Assembly (NCBI GenBank): GCA_900545955.1
Contig: URAU01000012.1
Span: forward strand, 1 to 64,000
Origin: an uncultured Porphyromonadaceae bacterium
GTDB lineage: Bacteria > Bacteroidota > Bacteroidia > Bacteroidales > Muribaculaceae
Direction of reading: 5' to 3'
DNA: 64,000 bases
Part shown: positions 53,482 through 62,450 of the stretch, piece after piece
Layout of the letters: every line of letters begins with the position of its first letter
Numbering within the stretch: position 1 is the first letter of the stretch
Made by a program: the position numbers and the translations under genes
Notes under the pieces: generated by a model
What the model was told of the DNA's origin: nothing
The model's input: only the letters and a program-made list of their open reading frames with translations
Databases searched by the model: none

Positions 53482-53913
53482 TTATTCAAGCCTACGATGA
53501 TAATCGTAGATGGCCCCCTGGCGCTCTATGCGCAGGGTAGTCTCGTCGAAATTCAATATGGGATAGGCCACTCTGGGAGCCACATTGCCCACAAGTCCGG
53601 GATCGCCTTCCTCGATGGTGATTGAGGAAGCGTCGTTATGAAAAATCAGTGAATCGCCCTCCACATGCCATTCGCCCTCCACGAAGAAAGAAATCTCGCC
53701 CGGACGTATCGCACGGATTACCGAGCGGTTGTCGGCGTTGAGTTCGATAAGCGGACGCGTATCGGAAATAGCCGGGATATAATATTTTCCCACCATCGCC
53801 TTCTCCTGCTTCGACATGCCGCCGCAGGAGGTCAGGATTGCGGCCATGCAAACGATTGCTGTTGAGATGGCTATGGAATATATCTTTGCTGTTATGAATC
53901 TGTTGCCAATCAT
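53482..53913 (-). CDS. Small lipoprotein of unknown function
   Basis: This 143-residue protein has a lipoprotein signal (AILTSC, Cys30). The mature part has short beta strands (LIELNADNRSVIRAIRPGEISFFVEGEWHVEGDSLIFHNDASS and ETTLRIERQGAIYDYHRRLE), a pattern like the lipocalin-type or DUF4488-like lipoproteins of Bacteroidetes, though I cannot name a family. A promoter lies 28 bases upstream. It precedes the lipoprotein-SUI1-tsaC operon by 48 bases and may be transcribed with it. Confidence 0.75.
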   Translation of the reverse strand: MIGNRFITAKIYSIAISTAIVCMAAILTSCGGMSKQEKAMVGKYYIPAISDTRPLIELNADNRSVIRAIRPGEISFFVEGEWHVEGDSLIFHNDASSITIEEGDPGLVGNVAPRVAYPILNFDETTLRIERQGAIYDYHRRLE

Positions 53914-53941
53914 ATTTCAGAAAAAAGCTCACACATATGTG

Positions 53942-53949
53942 CAAAGATA
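53942..53949 (-). promoter_or_regulatory. -7 element of the small lipoprotein gene
   Basis: TATCTTTG on the minus strand, 28 bases before the start codon. Confidence 0.55.
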
Positions 53950-54032
53950 CAAAATATTCACCGATAATCGAAACCCCAATTTAAAAGTATCATGTATATC
54001 GCCTTCCTTCGGCTTTTCAAGAGACATAGAGC

Positions 54033-54124
54033 CTTAGAGTCCTTAACGGCCTTAGAGTCCTTAGAGTCCTTAGAAGTCCTAAAATCCATAGAGCTCTTAG
54101 GGCCCTTAAGATCCTTAAAGCGCC
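54033..54124. repeat. Decayed 9-base tandem repeat
   Basis: About ten units of a 9-base motif close to CTTAGAGTC (units vary from 8 to 10 bases) run between the promoter region of the small lipoprotein gene and the 3' end of the homocysteine methyltransferase gene, overlapping its last codons. Three units are perfect and the rest have one to four changes. Frames reading Leu-Glu-Ser or Asp-Ser-Lys repeats through it are artefacts of the repeat. Confidence 0.75.
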
Positions 54125-54945
54125 TGGATTCCTTTATAAAAAAATGGCAAAGCATGCAAGGAGGAAATGTGGGCCGGAGAGGCGCCACAGCAGCCGCCGA
54201 GAATGGCTGGAGGGGTCGGCAGCCGATGGAATGCGGATGAGATAAACTCCGAGAACGCCTCCGGAGAGAAACCGGCGGGAATCGAGGGATAAAACACCCC
54301 GGGAAGACCGCTCTGAGCCTGCAGAAGCGTAAGAGCCTCAAGCATTGCCGGCGTCGGCGGAACGCAGTTCAGACCGGCGGCAACGGCGCCATCTTCACGC
54401 GCCACACGGCCAAACTGAACCGGGAGGCCGCGCTGATAACCCTCGGGGAGCCATGCGGAAAGAATGGCGGGCAGACCGGGGGCCACTTCGCGGGCAGCAC
54501 GCAGAGCCATACGCGCTACTTCCGGATTTGTAGCGGTCTCAATCAGAATGATGTCGGCGCCGGCCGAGGCCAGCGCATCTGCCATACGCCTGTAAATCGA
54601 CAGTGCATCAGGAAGACGACTCTCAAATCCGGCCGGAAGCGGCCCGACGCTGCCTGCCACCCGGATAGGGCGCTCCGGATGATTCGTCAAATAACTACTT
54701 CTGGCATCAAGGGCAGCCTGCACACATCCTCGTACCTCCGCAAGCATCTGCCGGGTCTTCTCCCCGGTCAAGGCAGTGGCAAAAGCGACAGTATCAGCAG
54801 TAATTATTTCGGCTCCGGCCGCAAGGAAGGCTTCATGAGCCTCTGAGGCAGTCAGCGATTGCTCGCGCATGGTTGTTCCCATACCTCCGTCGAGCAGCAG
54901 AGGCCGACCGCTCCCCAGGGCTTCAATCAGCGAATAACTGCTCAT
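54115..54945 (-). CDS. Homocysteine S-methyltransferase family protein
   Basis: This 276-residue protein is a one-domain zinc methyltransferase of the MmuM/BHMT family: LLLDGGMGTTMRE at the N-terminus, the first zinc ligand in GLNCVPPTPAMLE, and the Cys pair in ILGGCCGASPAHI. It transfers a methyl group, probably from S-methylmethionine or SAM, to homocysteine to make methionine. The last residues (FFYKGIQAL) are encoded inside the adjoining tandem repeat, so the C-terminus may have been altered. Its start overlaps rsmD by four bases. Confidence 0.9.
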   Translation of the reverse strand: MSSYSLIEALGSGRPLLLDGGMGTTMREQSLTASEAHEAFLAAGAEIITADTVAFATALTGEKTRQMLAEVRGCVQAALDARSSYLTNHPERPIRVAGSVGPLPAGFESRLPDALSIYRRMADALASAGADIILIETATNPEVARMALRAAREVAPGLPAILSAWLPEGYQRGLPVQFGRVAREDGAVAAGLNCVPPTPAMLEALTLLQAQSGLPGVFYPSIPAGFSPEAFSEFISSAFHRLPTPPAILGGCCGASPAHISSLHALPFFYKGIQAL

Positions 54946-55532
54946 TCCGAATCTTCGTCTGACGCTGTTTCAGTGGCGGATTCTTCGTCGGGAATACGGA
55001 AAATGGAGAAATTCACCGACCCATAGGCCCGATGCTCATAAAAATGAGGCAGTTGCGAGAAATCGTGGGCCTTCGAGTGCTCGATAATGAATATCGAACC
55101 AGGGGCAAGGAGCTTTGAGCCAAGCACTTTAGCCGGAATTTCTGCAAATCCCGGCATATCGTAGGGGGGATCGGCGAAAACGATGTCGTAGGGAGCACCG
55201 GCCGACTCTATGAACTTCAGGGCATCGCCGCGCACGAGCGTATGCTCATTCTCCACACCGAGTTGCGCCGCCACCTTGCGGATGAAGCCGGCCTGTGTGG
55301 CGGCTTTCTCAACCGACGTGACCCGTGAGCACCCGCGCGACAGGAACTCGAACGATACGGCGCCTGTGCCGGCAAATAGGTCGAGCACCGAGGGGGCATC
55401 CCCTTCGAAATCCACCATATTCTCAAGCACATTGAATATGTTTTCGCGTGCAAAATCGGTTGTGGGCCGTGCGGTTATGTTGGTGGGTACGTCGAAACGG
55501 CGACGCCCGAATTTTCCTCGGATTATACGCAT
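54942..55532 (-). CDS. rsmD: 16S rRNA (guanine-966-N2)-methyltransferase
   Basis: This 196-residue protein has MRIIRGKFGRRRFDVPTNITARPTTDFARENIFNVL, the SAM motif VLDLFAGTGAVSFEFLSRG (49-67) and the catalytic DPPY (121-124). These are the RsmD signatures. It methylates G966 of 16S rRNA in the assembled small subunit. The C-terminal acidic tail (DEESATETASDEDSE) is typical of this phylum. It lies 42 bases after the DUF3822 gene, a pairing seen across Bacteroidetes. Confidence 0.94.
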   Translation of the reverse strand: MRIIRGKFGRRRFDVPTNITARPTTDFARENIFNVLENMVDFEGDAPSVLDLFAGTGAVSFEFLSRGCSRVTSVEKAATQAGFIRKVAAQLGVENEHTLVRGDALKFIESAGAPYDIVFADPPYDMPGFAEIPAKVLGSKLLAPGSIFIIEHSKAHDFSQLPHFYEHRAYGSVNFSIFRIPDEESATETASDEDSE

Positions 55533-55574
55533 GGTGTTTCCTTTAGGTCTTAAATATCGAACATACGTGTCCGC

Positions 55575-56411
55575 TCATTCCTCCGGTTCAATCAGATCCG
55601 CCACTACAGGAGCGAGAATCATCTCGAACGGCGCACCGAGCGACGCTTTGCCTGCCCGGAACATTACCGACGGAAAAATCGCCGGCATTACGAAACTCAC
55701 ATATCGGCGCAGAAGCGCCCCCACTTCGTTGCGGAGCCGGCGATTGCCGGCAATGAATATCTCGTCGGTCGGTTCGAGGCCGTTCACCTGCCGTCCGGCA
55801 AGTATATAATAGAGCGAATCCATCGGGTCGGACACGCGGAAAGTATTCAGAATCAATGGCTCTTCGTCGCCAAGAATCACCACGTCCGTACGGTCGGGCC
55901 GCAGGTTGACGAGCGTCTTGCCGCGATGGCGCGCGGGATATTTCGAGCGAAGCCATACAGCCTGGGGTACAAGCGGATGAATAATCACTGCGCGATGAAA
56001 CGTACGCCGAAGGAACCCGAGCATATCGTCGGGCAACTCCATGGCAAGCGTCATCCCGAGCGAAGGCATCCCGACGGCTATAACCGAGGCGGGTATATCC
56101 GGCTGCGGTGGAAAGGCCTTCCGGAGGAGCTTCTGCGCCGCCTTCCCAAGGCCTGACGGCAGCGGGAGGAAGCGCTGGGTATCGAAGAGCACCGTCACCT
56201 TGGCGAAATCCGCAAGAAGCAACGGATTATCGTAGACGGCATCCTCCACTGCCCGGAGATGGCTTTCGGCATCGGAAGCAAGGGGAATGCTTTCATGAAT
56301 CAGCGAATGGTTCTCATACGGAGAAAAGGCCACGACCTCGATGGCCTGCGCCGAAATCTCGAGCACAAGCTGCCATATTGAGGGCTGATCGATGAGGTCT
56401 TTATGTAGCAC
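55575..56411 (-). CDS. DUF3822 family protein
   Basis: This 278-residue protein belongs to the DUF3822 group, cytoplasmic proteins with an actin-like/ASKHA-type pattern (VLEISAQAIEVVAFSP, KTLVNLRPDRTDVVILGDEEPLILNTF, EIFIAGNRRLRNEVGALLRRYV) found next to rsmD in many Bacteroidetes. The biochemical function is not known. Its position with rsmD is the strongest support for the call. Confidence 0.8.
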   Translation of the reverse strand: MLHKDLIDQPSIWQLVLEISAQAIEVVAFSPYENHSLIHESIPLASDAESHLRAVEDAVYDNPLLLADFAKVTVLFDTQRFLPLPSGLGKAAQKLLRKAFPPQPDIPASVIAVGMPSLGMTLAMELPDDMLGFLRRTFHRAVIIHPLVPQAVWLRSKYPARHRGKTLVNLRPDRTDVVILGDEEPLILNTFRVSDPMDSLYYILAGRQVNGLEPTDEIFIAGNRRLRNEVGALLRRYVSFVMPAIFPSVMFRAGKASLGAPFEMILAPVVADLIEPEE

Positions 56412-56447
56412 TTGCAGGGATATTTCCGTATAAGATTATGGAAGCTC

Positions 56448-58541
56448 TCAGCGGGCAAGCTGGTCGGAGCCGGCGCCGCGCATTCCCGGACGCGCCCGAC
56501 GGTTGGAGTTGCGGCGGGCGTTGTTATACTGCGCGCCGTTGCCCCAGGAGTTCTCCACGTCGAAACCGGTGTTGCCGAATCCGCTTTCGTCGTAGTACTC
56601 GTCTTCGTCGTAGTCGTCGGATTCCGAGTTGCGGCCCTTGGTCTTGGGCTTGTTGCGCTTCACGTCGTCGGGCTTCTGGGCGTCGACAGGAAGTTCGAAG
56701 AGAGCCCAATCCTGATCGATGTCCCAGTTTTTGCGCAGCTGGATTTTCTTGGAGAAGTAGAACACATCCTCCGGTTGCCGGTGCGAGGCCAGTTCGCCGG
56801 TATCCCACTCGCCGTTGCGGTTCAGGTCGATGTAGGCGCGGGCATAGTATGTGGCCGGATCAACGAAATTGAAAGTGGCTCTGCCATCTCTTACGACGGT
56901 CGACGCCACAGGCTTATCGGAATTGTCGAGCAGTTCCACCACAAGTTGCGCCGAGTCGGGAATCTGCGCTATATCAGTAATATCGAAAAACACGTTTCCG
57001 TAGTCCTCGCCGAGTTTAGCGGTAAATTCGGACTTCACCGGAGGATTTACGTGGCCGTAAATATCGGAAATAGCTGCTGAATCGGCCACAAAGCGGTATT
57101 TGGCACCTTCGGCCCATTTGGCCGAGAGGTTATACAGACGTATATTGGCACTGTCGACTGCCAGCGTAGCTTCCACCGGGTTCCAGAGTGTATCTACCGC
57201 CATCTCGAGCCGCCACATGGTAGAGTCGATAGCGCCGATAGGGATGTTTACTTCGAACTGAGCCGGCTTATGCAGATGTTGCGAGCCACCCGACTTCAGT
57301 TTGAACTCCACCTTCTCGACCTTCGGAACAAGTGGCGGGAACACGCTGTCGGGAAATTCCTTCTGATCTTTCTCGCGCTTTTTGAGCTGCTCTTCCCACG
57401 CTTTGGCGGCATCCTTCTCCTGCTGGCGGGTAGTGCCGCGCACGAAGAGTTTCAGTGTGTCGGAAGTCCATACCAGGCGGTCGAGCGTGTCGGTCTTCTG
57501 ATAGCGGGCGGCCACGAGAAGCGAATCCTGCGCCACCACAGCGGTGTCGGAAATCCAATACACGAGCGAGTCGAGCCCCTCGCGGGCCTCGAGCACGGAG
57601 ATGTCGGAGAGGCGACGGTTAGCGGCCGGCCCGTTGAGCACGGTGATTTCCGGCAAAGTATCGGAAGGGGAACCGAACTTAAGCGTGACGCGCCGGCGGT
57701 CCGTGCGCTCGTAGTCGCGCAGATACTGCGGACGGAACTTCTCGTTGAACCACGTGAGCAGCACGTCGTCGGGCATATAGTGGTAGGCCGTGCGAAATAC
57801 GATGGAATCCTGATGTTCCGAGCCTTGAAGCGTGTCGGCCACCTCGACCGGCTCTACGCCCGGCGAGAGTATCACACTGGAGAAAGCAACGGCTTCGGAG
57901 CGGTCCCAGTGCCAGTCGCGGTTACGGTCGTCGATGGCGAAAATCTGATATGTGCCGGGCTTGAGGCCCCGGATGGTAAACTGCCCGAGCTGGTTGGTCT
58001 TGGCCACGCGTTCGAGCGGCAGGGTGCGGATGGCCGAATCGGCGAGGTTGCTGTAGACGCCGACCACCATTCCCTGAGCCGGCTCGAGATTCTCGGCCTG
58101 GAACACCATGCCGGAAATGCGGAGGGTATCGATTGTGGAGCCGGTGGAAAAATCCATGGCGAATCCGTCGAGGATATTGCCCTCGTTGAGGTCGCGCACG
58201 GCGTCGGAGAAATCAATGGTGTAGGTAGTGCTGTCGCGCAGCGAGTCGCGCAGTTCGAGAGTAACCCTGCGGCCGTTGGCGCGGGCAACCGGCTGCTGCA
58301 TCTGGGCCGGAGATACCACGAGCTTGTTCTGAATATCCTCAAGCTTTACGTTCTCGTTGAAGAAGATATCGATGCGGTTACGGTCGACACCGGTCGAGCC
58401 TGGCGCGGGGGTAGAGCGCACGAACTCGGGGGGAGTCTCGTCGCGCGGGCCACCTTCGGGCCTGCCTATCGAGGCACACGCCGCGACCACCGAAGCCATG
58501 GCTCCGATTATCACAGTGCGCATCCATAGGGCAGCTTTCAT
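56448..58541 (-). CDS. Large lipoprotein with SbsA Ig-like domain
   Basis: This 697-residue protein has a lipoprotein signal (VVAAC, Cys22) and a Big_5/SbsA-like Ig domain (DETPPEFVRSTPAPGSTGVDRNRIDIFFNENVKLED, about 35-135). A SpaA/CarboxypepD-like fold follows (QFTIRGLKPGTYQIFAIDDRNRDWHWD), then further beta domains and a disordered Asp/Glu/Asn-rich C-terminus ending in an Arg-rich tail. Orthologues in this phylum are widespread and of unknown role, probably in the periplasm or outer membrane. It lies 36 bases upstream of the DUF3822 gene on the same strand. Confidence 0.82.
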   Translation of the reverse strand: MKAALWMRTVIIGAMASVVAACASIGRPEGGPRDETPPEFVRSTPAPGSTGVDRNRIDIFFNENVKLEDIQNKLVVSPAQMQQPVARANGRRVTLELRDSLRDSTTYTIDFSDAVRDLNEGNILDGFAMDFSTGSTIDTLRISGMVFQAENLEPAQGMVVGVYSNLADSAIRTLPLERVAKTNQLGQFTIRGLKPGTYQIFAIDDRNRDWHWDRSEAVAFSSVILSPGVEPVEVADTLQGSEHQDSIVFRTAYHYMPDDVLLTWFNEKFRPQYLRDYERTDRRRVTLKFGSPSDTLPEITVLNGPAANRRLSDISVLEAREGLDSLVYWISDTAVVAQDSLLVAARYQKTDTLDRLVWTSDTLKLFVRGTTRQQEKDAAKAWEEQLKKREKDQKEFPDSVFPPLVPKVEKVEFKLKSGGSQHLHKPAQFEVNIPIGAIDSTMWRLEMAVDTLWNPVEATLAVDSANIRLYNLSAKWAEGAKYRFVADSAAISDIYGHVNPPVKSEFTAKLGEDYGNVFFDITDIAQIPDSAQLVVELLDNSDKPVASTVVRDGRATFNFVDPATYYARAYIDLNRNGEWDTGELASHRQPEDVFYFSKKIQLRKNWDIDQDWALFELPVDAQKPDDVKRNKPKTKGRNSESDDYDEDEYYDESGFGNTGFDVENSWGNGAQYNNARRNSNRRARPGMRGAGSDQLAR

Positions 58542-58600
58542 TGATTGAGGGGGTAAATATGCAATTCCCGCACAGCGGCGGGAGTATCTGAACAGTATTG

Positions 58601-58672
58601 TAGCCCGGAGCAGAATCGAACTGCTATCTAAAGTTTAGGAAACTTCTATTCTATCCGTTGAACTACCGGGCC
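58601..58672 (-). tRNA. tRNA-Arg (anticodon CCT)
   Basis: The minus strand folds into a 72-base cloverleaf. The acceptor GGCCCGG pairs with CCGGGCT (a G-T closing pair) with discriminator A. The anticodon arm GAAGT-TTCCTAA-ACTTT gives CCT for arginine codon AGG, and the T-arm is AGCAG-TTCGATT-CTGCT. No CCA is encoded. A TAACTTTG promoter element lies about 30 bases upstream. Confidence 0.93.
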
Positions 58673-58701
58673 ATTGGCTGCCGAAGAGGCAGACACAGCT
58701 A

Positions 58702-58709
58702 CAAAGTTA
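58702..58709 (-). promoter_or_regulatory. -7 element of tRNA-Arg
   Basis: TAACTTTG on the minus strand, 29 bases before the tRNA 5' end; the -33 element is unclear. Confidence 0.5.
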
Positions 58710-58780
58710 GCGATTTTTGCAGCATCGCCCAACGCCGGAGGCCATTTTTAGAGATTGTCTGAAAAATTTTAGACAAACTT

Positions 58781-59290
58781 TTATTTCCTGGCGAAGGTGA
58801 TGAATCGGAAACGTACGCCCGAGCGCTCGTCGGTCTGCGGTTCGCCAAGCTCGGAAATCTGCCATTGGTCAGGGTCGATTTCCGGGAAAAAGGTATCGGC
58901 GTCGGATGGGGTGGGCTCGTCGACGATGGTGAGGTCCATACGCCCTGCCAGCGGAAGAGCTGCGGCGTAGAGCTGGCCGCCTCCTATTATAAAGATTTCA
59001 GGCTCGGAAGTCGAATCCGCCTGCGAGGCAAGGGCCATAGCTTCCTCTACCGAGGCGGCGGTCTCCACACCCGGAGCGCTCCAGGCTGCGTTGCGTGTCA
59101 CCACTATGTTACGTCGGTCGGGAAGCGCCCCCTTGGGGAGCGATTCGAAGGTTTTGCGGCCCATCACCACGGTGTGGCCCGACGTCAGCTGCTTGAAATG
59201 GCGCAAGTCGGCGGAAATATGGAAAAGCAGATCACCGCGGCGCCCGATGGCGGCGCGGTCGGCCGTTATGGCTGCTATAATCGAAATCAT
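58781..59290 (-). CDS. folA: Dihydrofolate reductase
   Basis: This 169-residue protein has the family landmarks: MISIIAAITADRAAIGRRGDLLFHISADLRHFKQLT with the catalytic Asp, VVMGRKTFESLP, and IFIIGGGQLYAAALPLAGRMDLTIVDEP. It regenerates tetrahydrofolate from dihydrofolate with NADPH. It follows thyA by 18 bases, the classic thymidylate-synthesis operon in which the dihydrofolate made by ThyA is recycled. Confidence 0.95.
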   Translation of the reverse strand: MISIIAAITADRAAIGRRGDLLFHISADLRHFKQLTSGHTVVMGRKTFESLPKGALPDRRNIVVTRNAAWSAPGVETAASVEEAMALASQADSTSEPEIFIIGGGQLYAAALPLAGRMDLTIVDEPTPSDADTFFPEIDPDQWQISELGEPQTDERSGVRFRFITFARK

Positions 59291-59308
59291 CGGTAAAGTG
59301 GTTTTGAA

Positions 59309-60103
59309 TCAGACTGACACCTGCGCCTTGATGTGAGGCAGCGGGTCGTAGCCCTCGAGAGTGAAGTCGTCGTAGGTGAAATCAAAGATGCTTTTCACCT
59401 CGGGGTTGAGTTTCATTACGGGGAGTCGACGCGGTGTGCGCTGCAGCTGCTCCCTCACCTGGTCGAAATGGTTGTTATATATATGTGTATCGCCCGTGGT
59501 GTGGATAAACTCGCCGGGCTTGAGACCGCACACCTGCGCCATCATCATCAGCAGCAGAGCGTAGCTTGCGATATTGAAGGGAACGCCCAGGAAGCAGTCG
59601 GCGCTGCGCTGATAGAGCTGGAGCGACAGCCGCCCCTCCGCCACATAGAACTGGAAAAAGGCATGGCATGGAGGGAGATTCATGCGCTTGAGGTCGGCAA
59701 CGTTCCATGCGCTCACTATGATGCGGCGCGAATCCGGTGTCTCCTTTATGGCTTTCACCGCCTCGGAAATCTGGTCGATGAATCCGCCGTCGTAGTCGGG
59801 CCACGACCGCCACTGGTAGCCGTAGATGTGGCCGAGTTCGCCGTCGGGGTCGGCCCACTCGTTCCAGATGCGCACGCCGTTTTCCTGAAGGTAGCGCACA
59901 TTGGTGTCGCCTCGCAGAAACCACAGCAGTTCGTGGATGATTGATTTCAGATGCAGCTTCTTGGTGGTGAGCAGCGGGAAGCCGTCGGCGAGGTCGAAGC
60001 GCATCTGATAGCCGAACACGCTGCGCGTGCCCGTGCCGGTGCGGTCGGTTTTCTGCACACCATGCTCCATGATGTGCTGCAGCAGGTCGAGGTATTGTTT
60101 CAC
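59309..60103 (-). CDS. thyA: Thymidylate synthase
   Basis: This 264-residue protein has [18 protein letters not shown], the nucleophile in [12 protein letters not shown] (Cys146), [19 protein letters not shown] and the closing [19 protein letters not shown], so it is complete. It methylates dUMP to dTMP with methylene-tetrahydrofolate. It is the first gene of the thyA-folA operon. Confidence 0.97.
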   Translation of the reverse strand: MKQYLDLLQHIMEHGVQKTDRTGTGTRSVFGYQMRFDLADGFPLLTTKKLHLKSIIHELLWFLRGDTNVRYLQENGVRIWNEWADPDGELGHIYGYQWRSWPDYDGGFIDQISEAVKAIKETPDSRRIIVSAWNVADLKRMNLPPCHAFFQFYVAEGRLSLQLYQRSADCFLGVPFNIASYALLLMMMAQVCGLKPGEFIHTTGDTHIYNNHFDQVREQLQRTPRRLPVMKLNPEVKSIFDFTYDDFTLEGYDPLPHIKAQVSV

Positions 60104-60139
60104 TGAAAGGAATATTATGGGATAAGGAAAGTTATTGCC

Positions 60140-60179
60140 GTCATTTAAACTTTTTCTTTTCGATGAAAAAATTTAAATG
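60140..60179 (-). terminator. AT-rich inverted repeat after the iron-sulfur protein gene
   Basis: CATTTAAACTTTTTC (60142-60156) and GAAAAAATTTAAATG (60165-60179) pair at 14 of 15 positions and lie immediately after the stop codon of the iron-sulfur gene on the minus strand. It probably marks the transcript end, though the stem has few G or C bases. The 17 bases beginning at 60140 recur at 63294-63310. Confidence 0.5.
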
Positions 60180-60182
60180 GCT

Positions 60183-61691
60183 TCATTGTCTGAAATCCGT
60201 GCCGCTCACGCCGATGGCTTTAACCGGCGTGGCCGGGCAGATATACTGGCAGGCCCCGCAACCGATACATTCGTCGGAGTCGACCGATGCGATAAGCACG
60301 CTCGGACCCGGCTGGTCGGCTTTGCGCGCCTTCATCGAAATGGCCTCGCGCGGACAGCGGCGCACGCAGAGGCCGCACCCTATGCAGTTTGCAGGCTCCA
60401 CCCTGGCTTTCCCGATTACGAAGATATGCTTTTCCTCGGTCGACAGCGGAGTCAGAGCCCCGGTGGGACATACGTCGGTACACCGCGTGCAGTTATACCG
60501 GCAATAGGATGCGTCGAGATCGAGCACCGGATGGAGCATATTGGCGATGCCGAGCTGTCCGGCCGACGGCCGGAGCACCTTGGCCGGGCAGTGGGACACA
60601 CAGAGGCCACAACCCGTGCATTTCTGGAGGAAGTTGCCCAGCGAGCGGCGCCCCGGAGGCACCACAGGCTTCAGCCCCTCGAGCGGACGGCGCTTGGCTG
60701 CGATAGCCTCGATGCGTTTGCGCTGACGTGAAGCGGCCGCTATCGCGGGCGTAGCGGCGATAACCAGACCTGTGGCAAGAAACTGGCGGCGGTCGAGCAG
60801 GGCCACGCCTGACTCCGCTTGCGGTTTCTCAGGCTTGACGGCGGCCTTCGGCGCAGGAGAGGCCGGGGAGGATGGTCGCGACATGGCCGTGGATGCCGGC
60901 GTGACAGGCTGCATCATCGGCACCGAAAGCCGCTTCCGGCGGTAGGTATATCGGATGGCGCCCTCATGGCATGTATCGACACAGTCGAAACATACCACGC
61001 AGCGCGAAGCATCCACCACATGGTCTGCCATATTGATACATTTGCTTTTGCACACGCGGCCACACTGACCGCAGTTCACGCATACGTCGGTATCGATGTC
61101 GAAATGCATCAGAGCATATCGGCTCACCAGCGAGAGAGTGCTCCCAACGGGGCATATCGTATTGCATACCAGGCGACCCGAGCGCCACGCCACCGCAGCC
61201 ACAGCCACCAGCGTGGCGGCCGCTATGCCGAAGGCGAGCCATGAGGCCACCAGTACGGGAGCACCGCATACCCACTCCCATACGGGGAGCAGAATCTCGG
61301 AGCATATACGCCCGAAGGCGCTGTAGGGGTCGAAAAGCGTTGCGGCCAGAGCGATGCCGGCCACCGAACAGCCCACAACCACCGTGAGCCACGTGTAACG
61401 GAATTTATTGCGCGGCTCCTCGTAGCGATAGCCGTTGCGGAAACGGCGCCTGCGCCCCAGCCGGGGCACACGGGCGAATACGTCCTGAAGTATCCCCATC
61501 GGGCAGACCGTAGAGCAGTAGATGCGTCCGAACACAAGCGTGAGCGCGAGCCACGCCAGTATGCCCGCAATCGACCCGGCCAAAGCAAGCGGGAAAATCT
61601 GAATATGCGCCACCCAGTGGAGGTCGATGGCCAGCTCGGCGCTGAGCGTGGTGAAGAGCGTTGTTGCCAGTGCGAGCATGACGATGCCCAC
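60183..61691 (-). CDS. NapH/NapG-like fused membrane polyferredoxin
   Basis: This protein of about 500 residues has four to five membrane helices with the NapH/CcoG-type motifs CSTVCPMG and CNTICPVG. Two ferredoxin clusters follow (CVNCGQCGRVC, CVVCFDCVDTC), then a Pro/Ala-rich linker and an internal Tat-like segment DRRQFLATG plus hydrophobic stretch. Four more cluster motifs come last (CTGCGLCVSHC, CRYNCTRCTDVC, CIGCGLCVRRC, CIGCGACQYIC). It looks like NapH joined to NapG and should carry electrons across the inner membrane to a periplasmic acceptor. The start is uncertain: the frame opens with GTG at 61691 and has no upstream ATG. Confidence 0.82.
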   Translation of the reverse strand: MGIVMLALATTLFTTLSAELAIDLHWVAHIQIFPLALAGSIAGILAWLALTLVFGRIYCSTVCPMGILQDVFARVPRLGRRRRFRNGYRYEEPRNKFRYTWLTVVVGCSVAGIALAATLFDPYSAFGRICSEILLPVWEWVCGAPVLVASWLAFGIAAATLVAVAAVAWRSGRLVCNTICPVGSTLSLVSRYALMHFDIDTDVCVNCGQCGRVCKSKCINMADHVVDASRCVVCFDCVDTCHEGAIRYTYRRKRLSVPMMQPVTPASTAMSRPSSPASPAPKAAVKPEKPQAESGVALLDRRQFLATGLVIAATPAIAAASRQRKRIEAIAAKRRPLEGLKPVVPPGRRSLGNFLQKCTGCGLCVSHCPAKVLRPSAGQLGIANMLHPVLDLDASYCRYNCTRCTDVCPTGALTPLSTEEKHIFVIGKARVEPANCIGCGLCVRRCPREAISMKARKADQPGPSVLIASVDSDECIGCGACQYICPATPVKAIGVSGTDFRQ

Positions 61692-61833
61692 CGCTACGCG
61701 GAAGCGGCGGAGCAGGCGCCCGGCATTGAATCGGCGGCGCCTCCTGGAGGAATATGTCGTTGTCTTTGCGATAACTTTAAACTACTGTTAGTCTGTTGAA
61801 TACAATTGAATTCAGCGGAAGAGAGGCGATGTG

Positions 61834-62382
61834 TCAGTGGTTGCACTCCCAGTCGCGGAGCCGGTCGGCAATATCGGTAAGCGCGGCAAGTTCGTTGACT
61901 ATGAAAATGTGCTGCTGGCATTCGCTGACGCAGTGGAAACAGCGTATACAGCGCTGCGACTGATGGGCGTCGGCCACGCGGCGGTCGTAGACACGCAGAA
62001 AGCGCCGGGCCTTTCGGGCGAACGCTGGGCTTTCGGGGTCGTCGGCGTAGATGTCGGGCACGTTGTCCTGGGCAAGCAGATCGTTGTAGACCTTGAAGTT
62101 GCCGGGAATGTCGACACCATAGCCGCATGGCATGCAGGCGTCGCACTCAACACATTCCACGGGCTCCAGACTTGCTACTCTCCCCTTCGGGCGCTCAGGG
62201 CCGGAGGCGCCAGGTGCCGTCTGAGCCGAGGGCCTGCGCGCCGGAGCCGCTGACGCCTCGGCGTCGGGAGCGTCGCCCGCCAGACGGGCCATGGCAAGCG
62301 CGGCGGCGCCGGCGCCAACTCTTTTGAGCCATTGGCGGCGCGAAATCCGTACGTCGTTGTTGTCTGCAATCTTCATAAGCAT
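61834..62382 (-). CDS. Tat-exported 4Fe-4S protein related to the C-terminal domain of iron-sulfur aldo/keto reductases
   Basis: This 182-residue protein has a Tat signal (ISRRQWLKRVGAGAAALAMA) and two cluster regions: CVECDACMPCGYGVDIPGNF and CIRCFHCVSEC. The first motif, with YGVDIPGNFKVYNDLL, is otherwise found at the end of Bacteroidetes aldo/keto reductases, but the reductase barrel is missing. It is probably a periplasmic electron carrier, co-transcribed with the NapH/NapG-like fusion that starts 142 bases downstream. An alternative start lies two codons in, at 62376. The promoter element TAACTTTG at 62395-62402 implies a very short leader. Confidence 0.8.
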   Translation of the reverse strand: MLMKIADNNDVRISRRQWLKRVGAGAAALAMARLAGDAPDAEASAAPARRPSAQTAPGASGPERPKGRVASLEPVECVECDACMPCGYGVDIPGNFKVYNDLLAQDNVPDIYADDPESPAFARKARRFLRVYDRRVADAHQSQRCIRCFHCVSECQQHIFIVNELAALTDIADRLRDWECNH

Positions 62383-62394
62383 TGCAAAGTTAGC

Positions 62395-62402
62395 AAATCC
62401 AC
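62395..62402 (-). promoter_or_regulatory. -7 element of the Tat ferredoxin gene
   Basis: TAACTTTG on the minus strand ends only 12 bases before the first possible start codon. Confidence 0.5.
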
Positions 62403-62450
62403 GGAAAAATCGACCGTGTTATTCGCTGTAATTAGCAATAATTAAGCTGC

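Noticed and set aside
53992..54240. Leucine- and serine-rich frame in the 9-base repeat
   Set aside because: The periodic peptide is produced by the tandem repeat and overlaps a real gene on the other strand.
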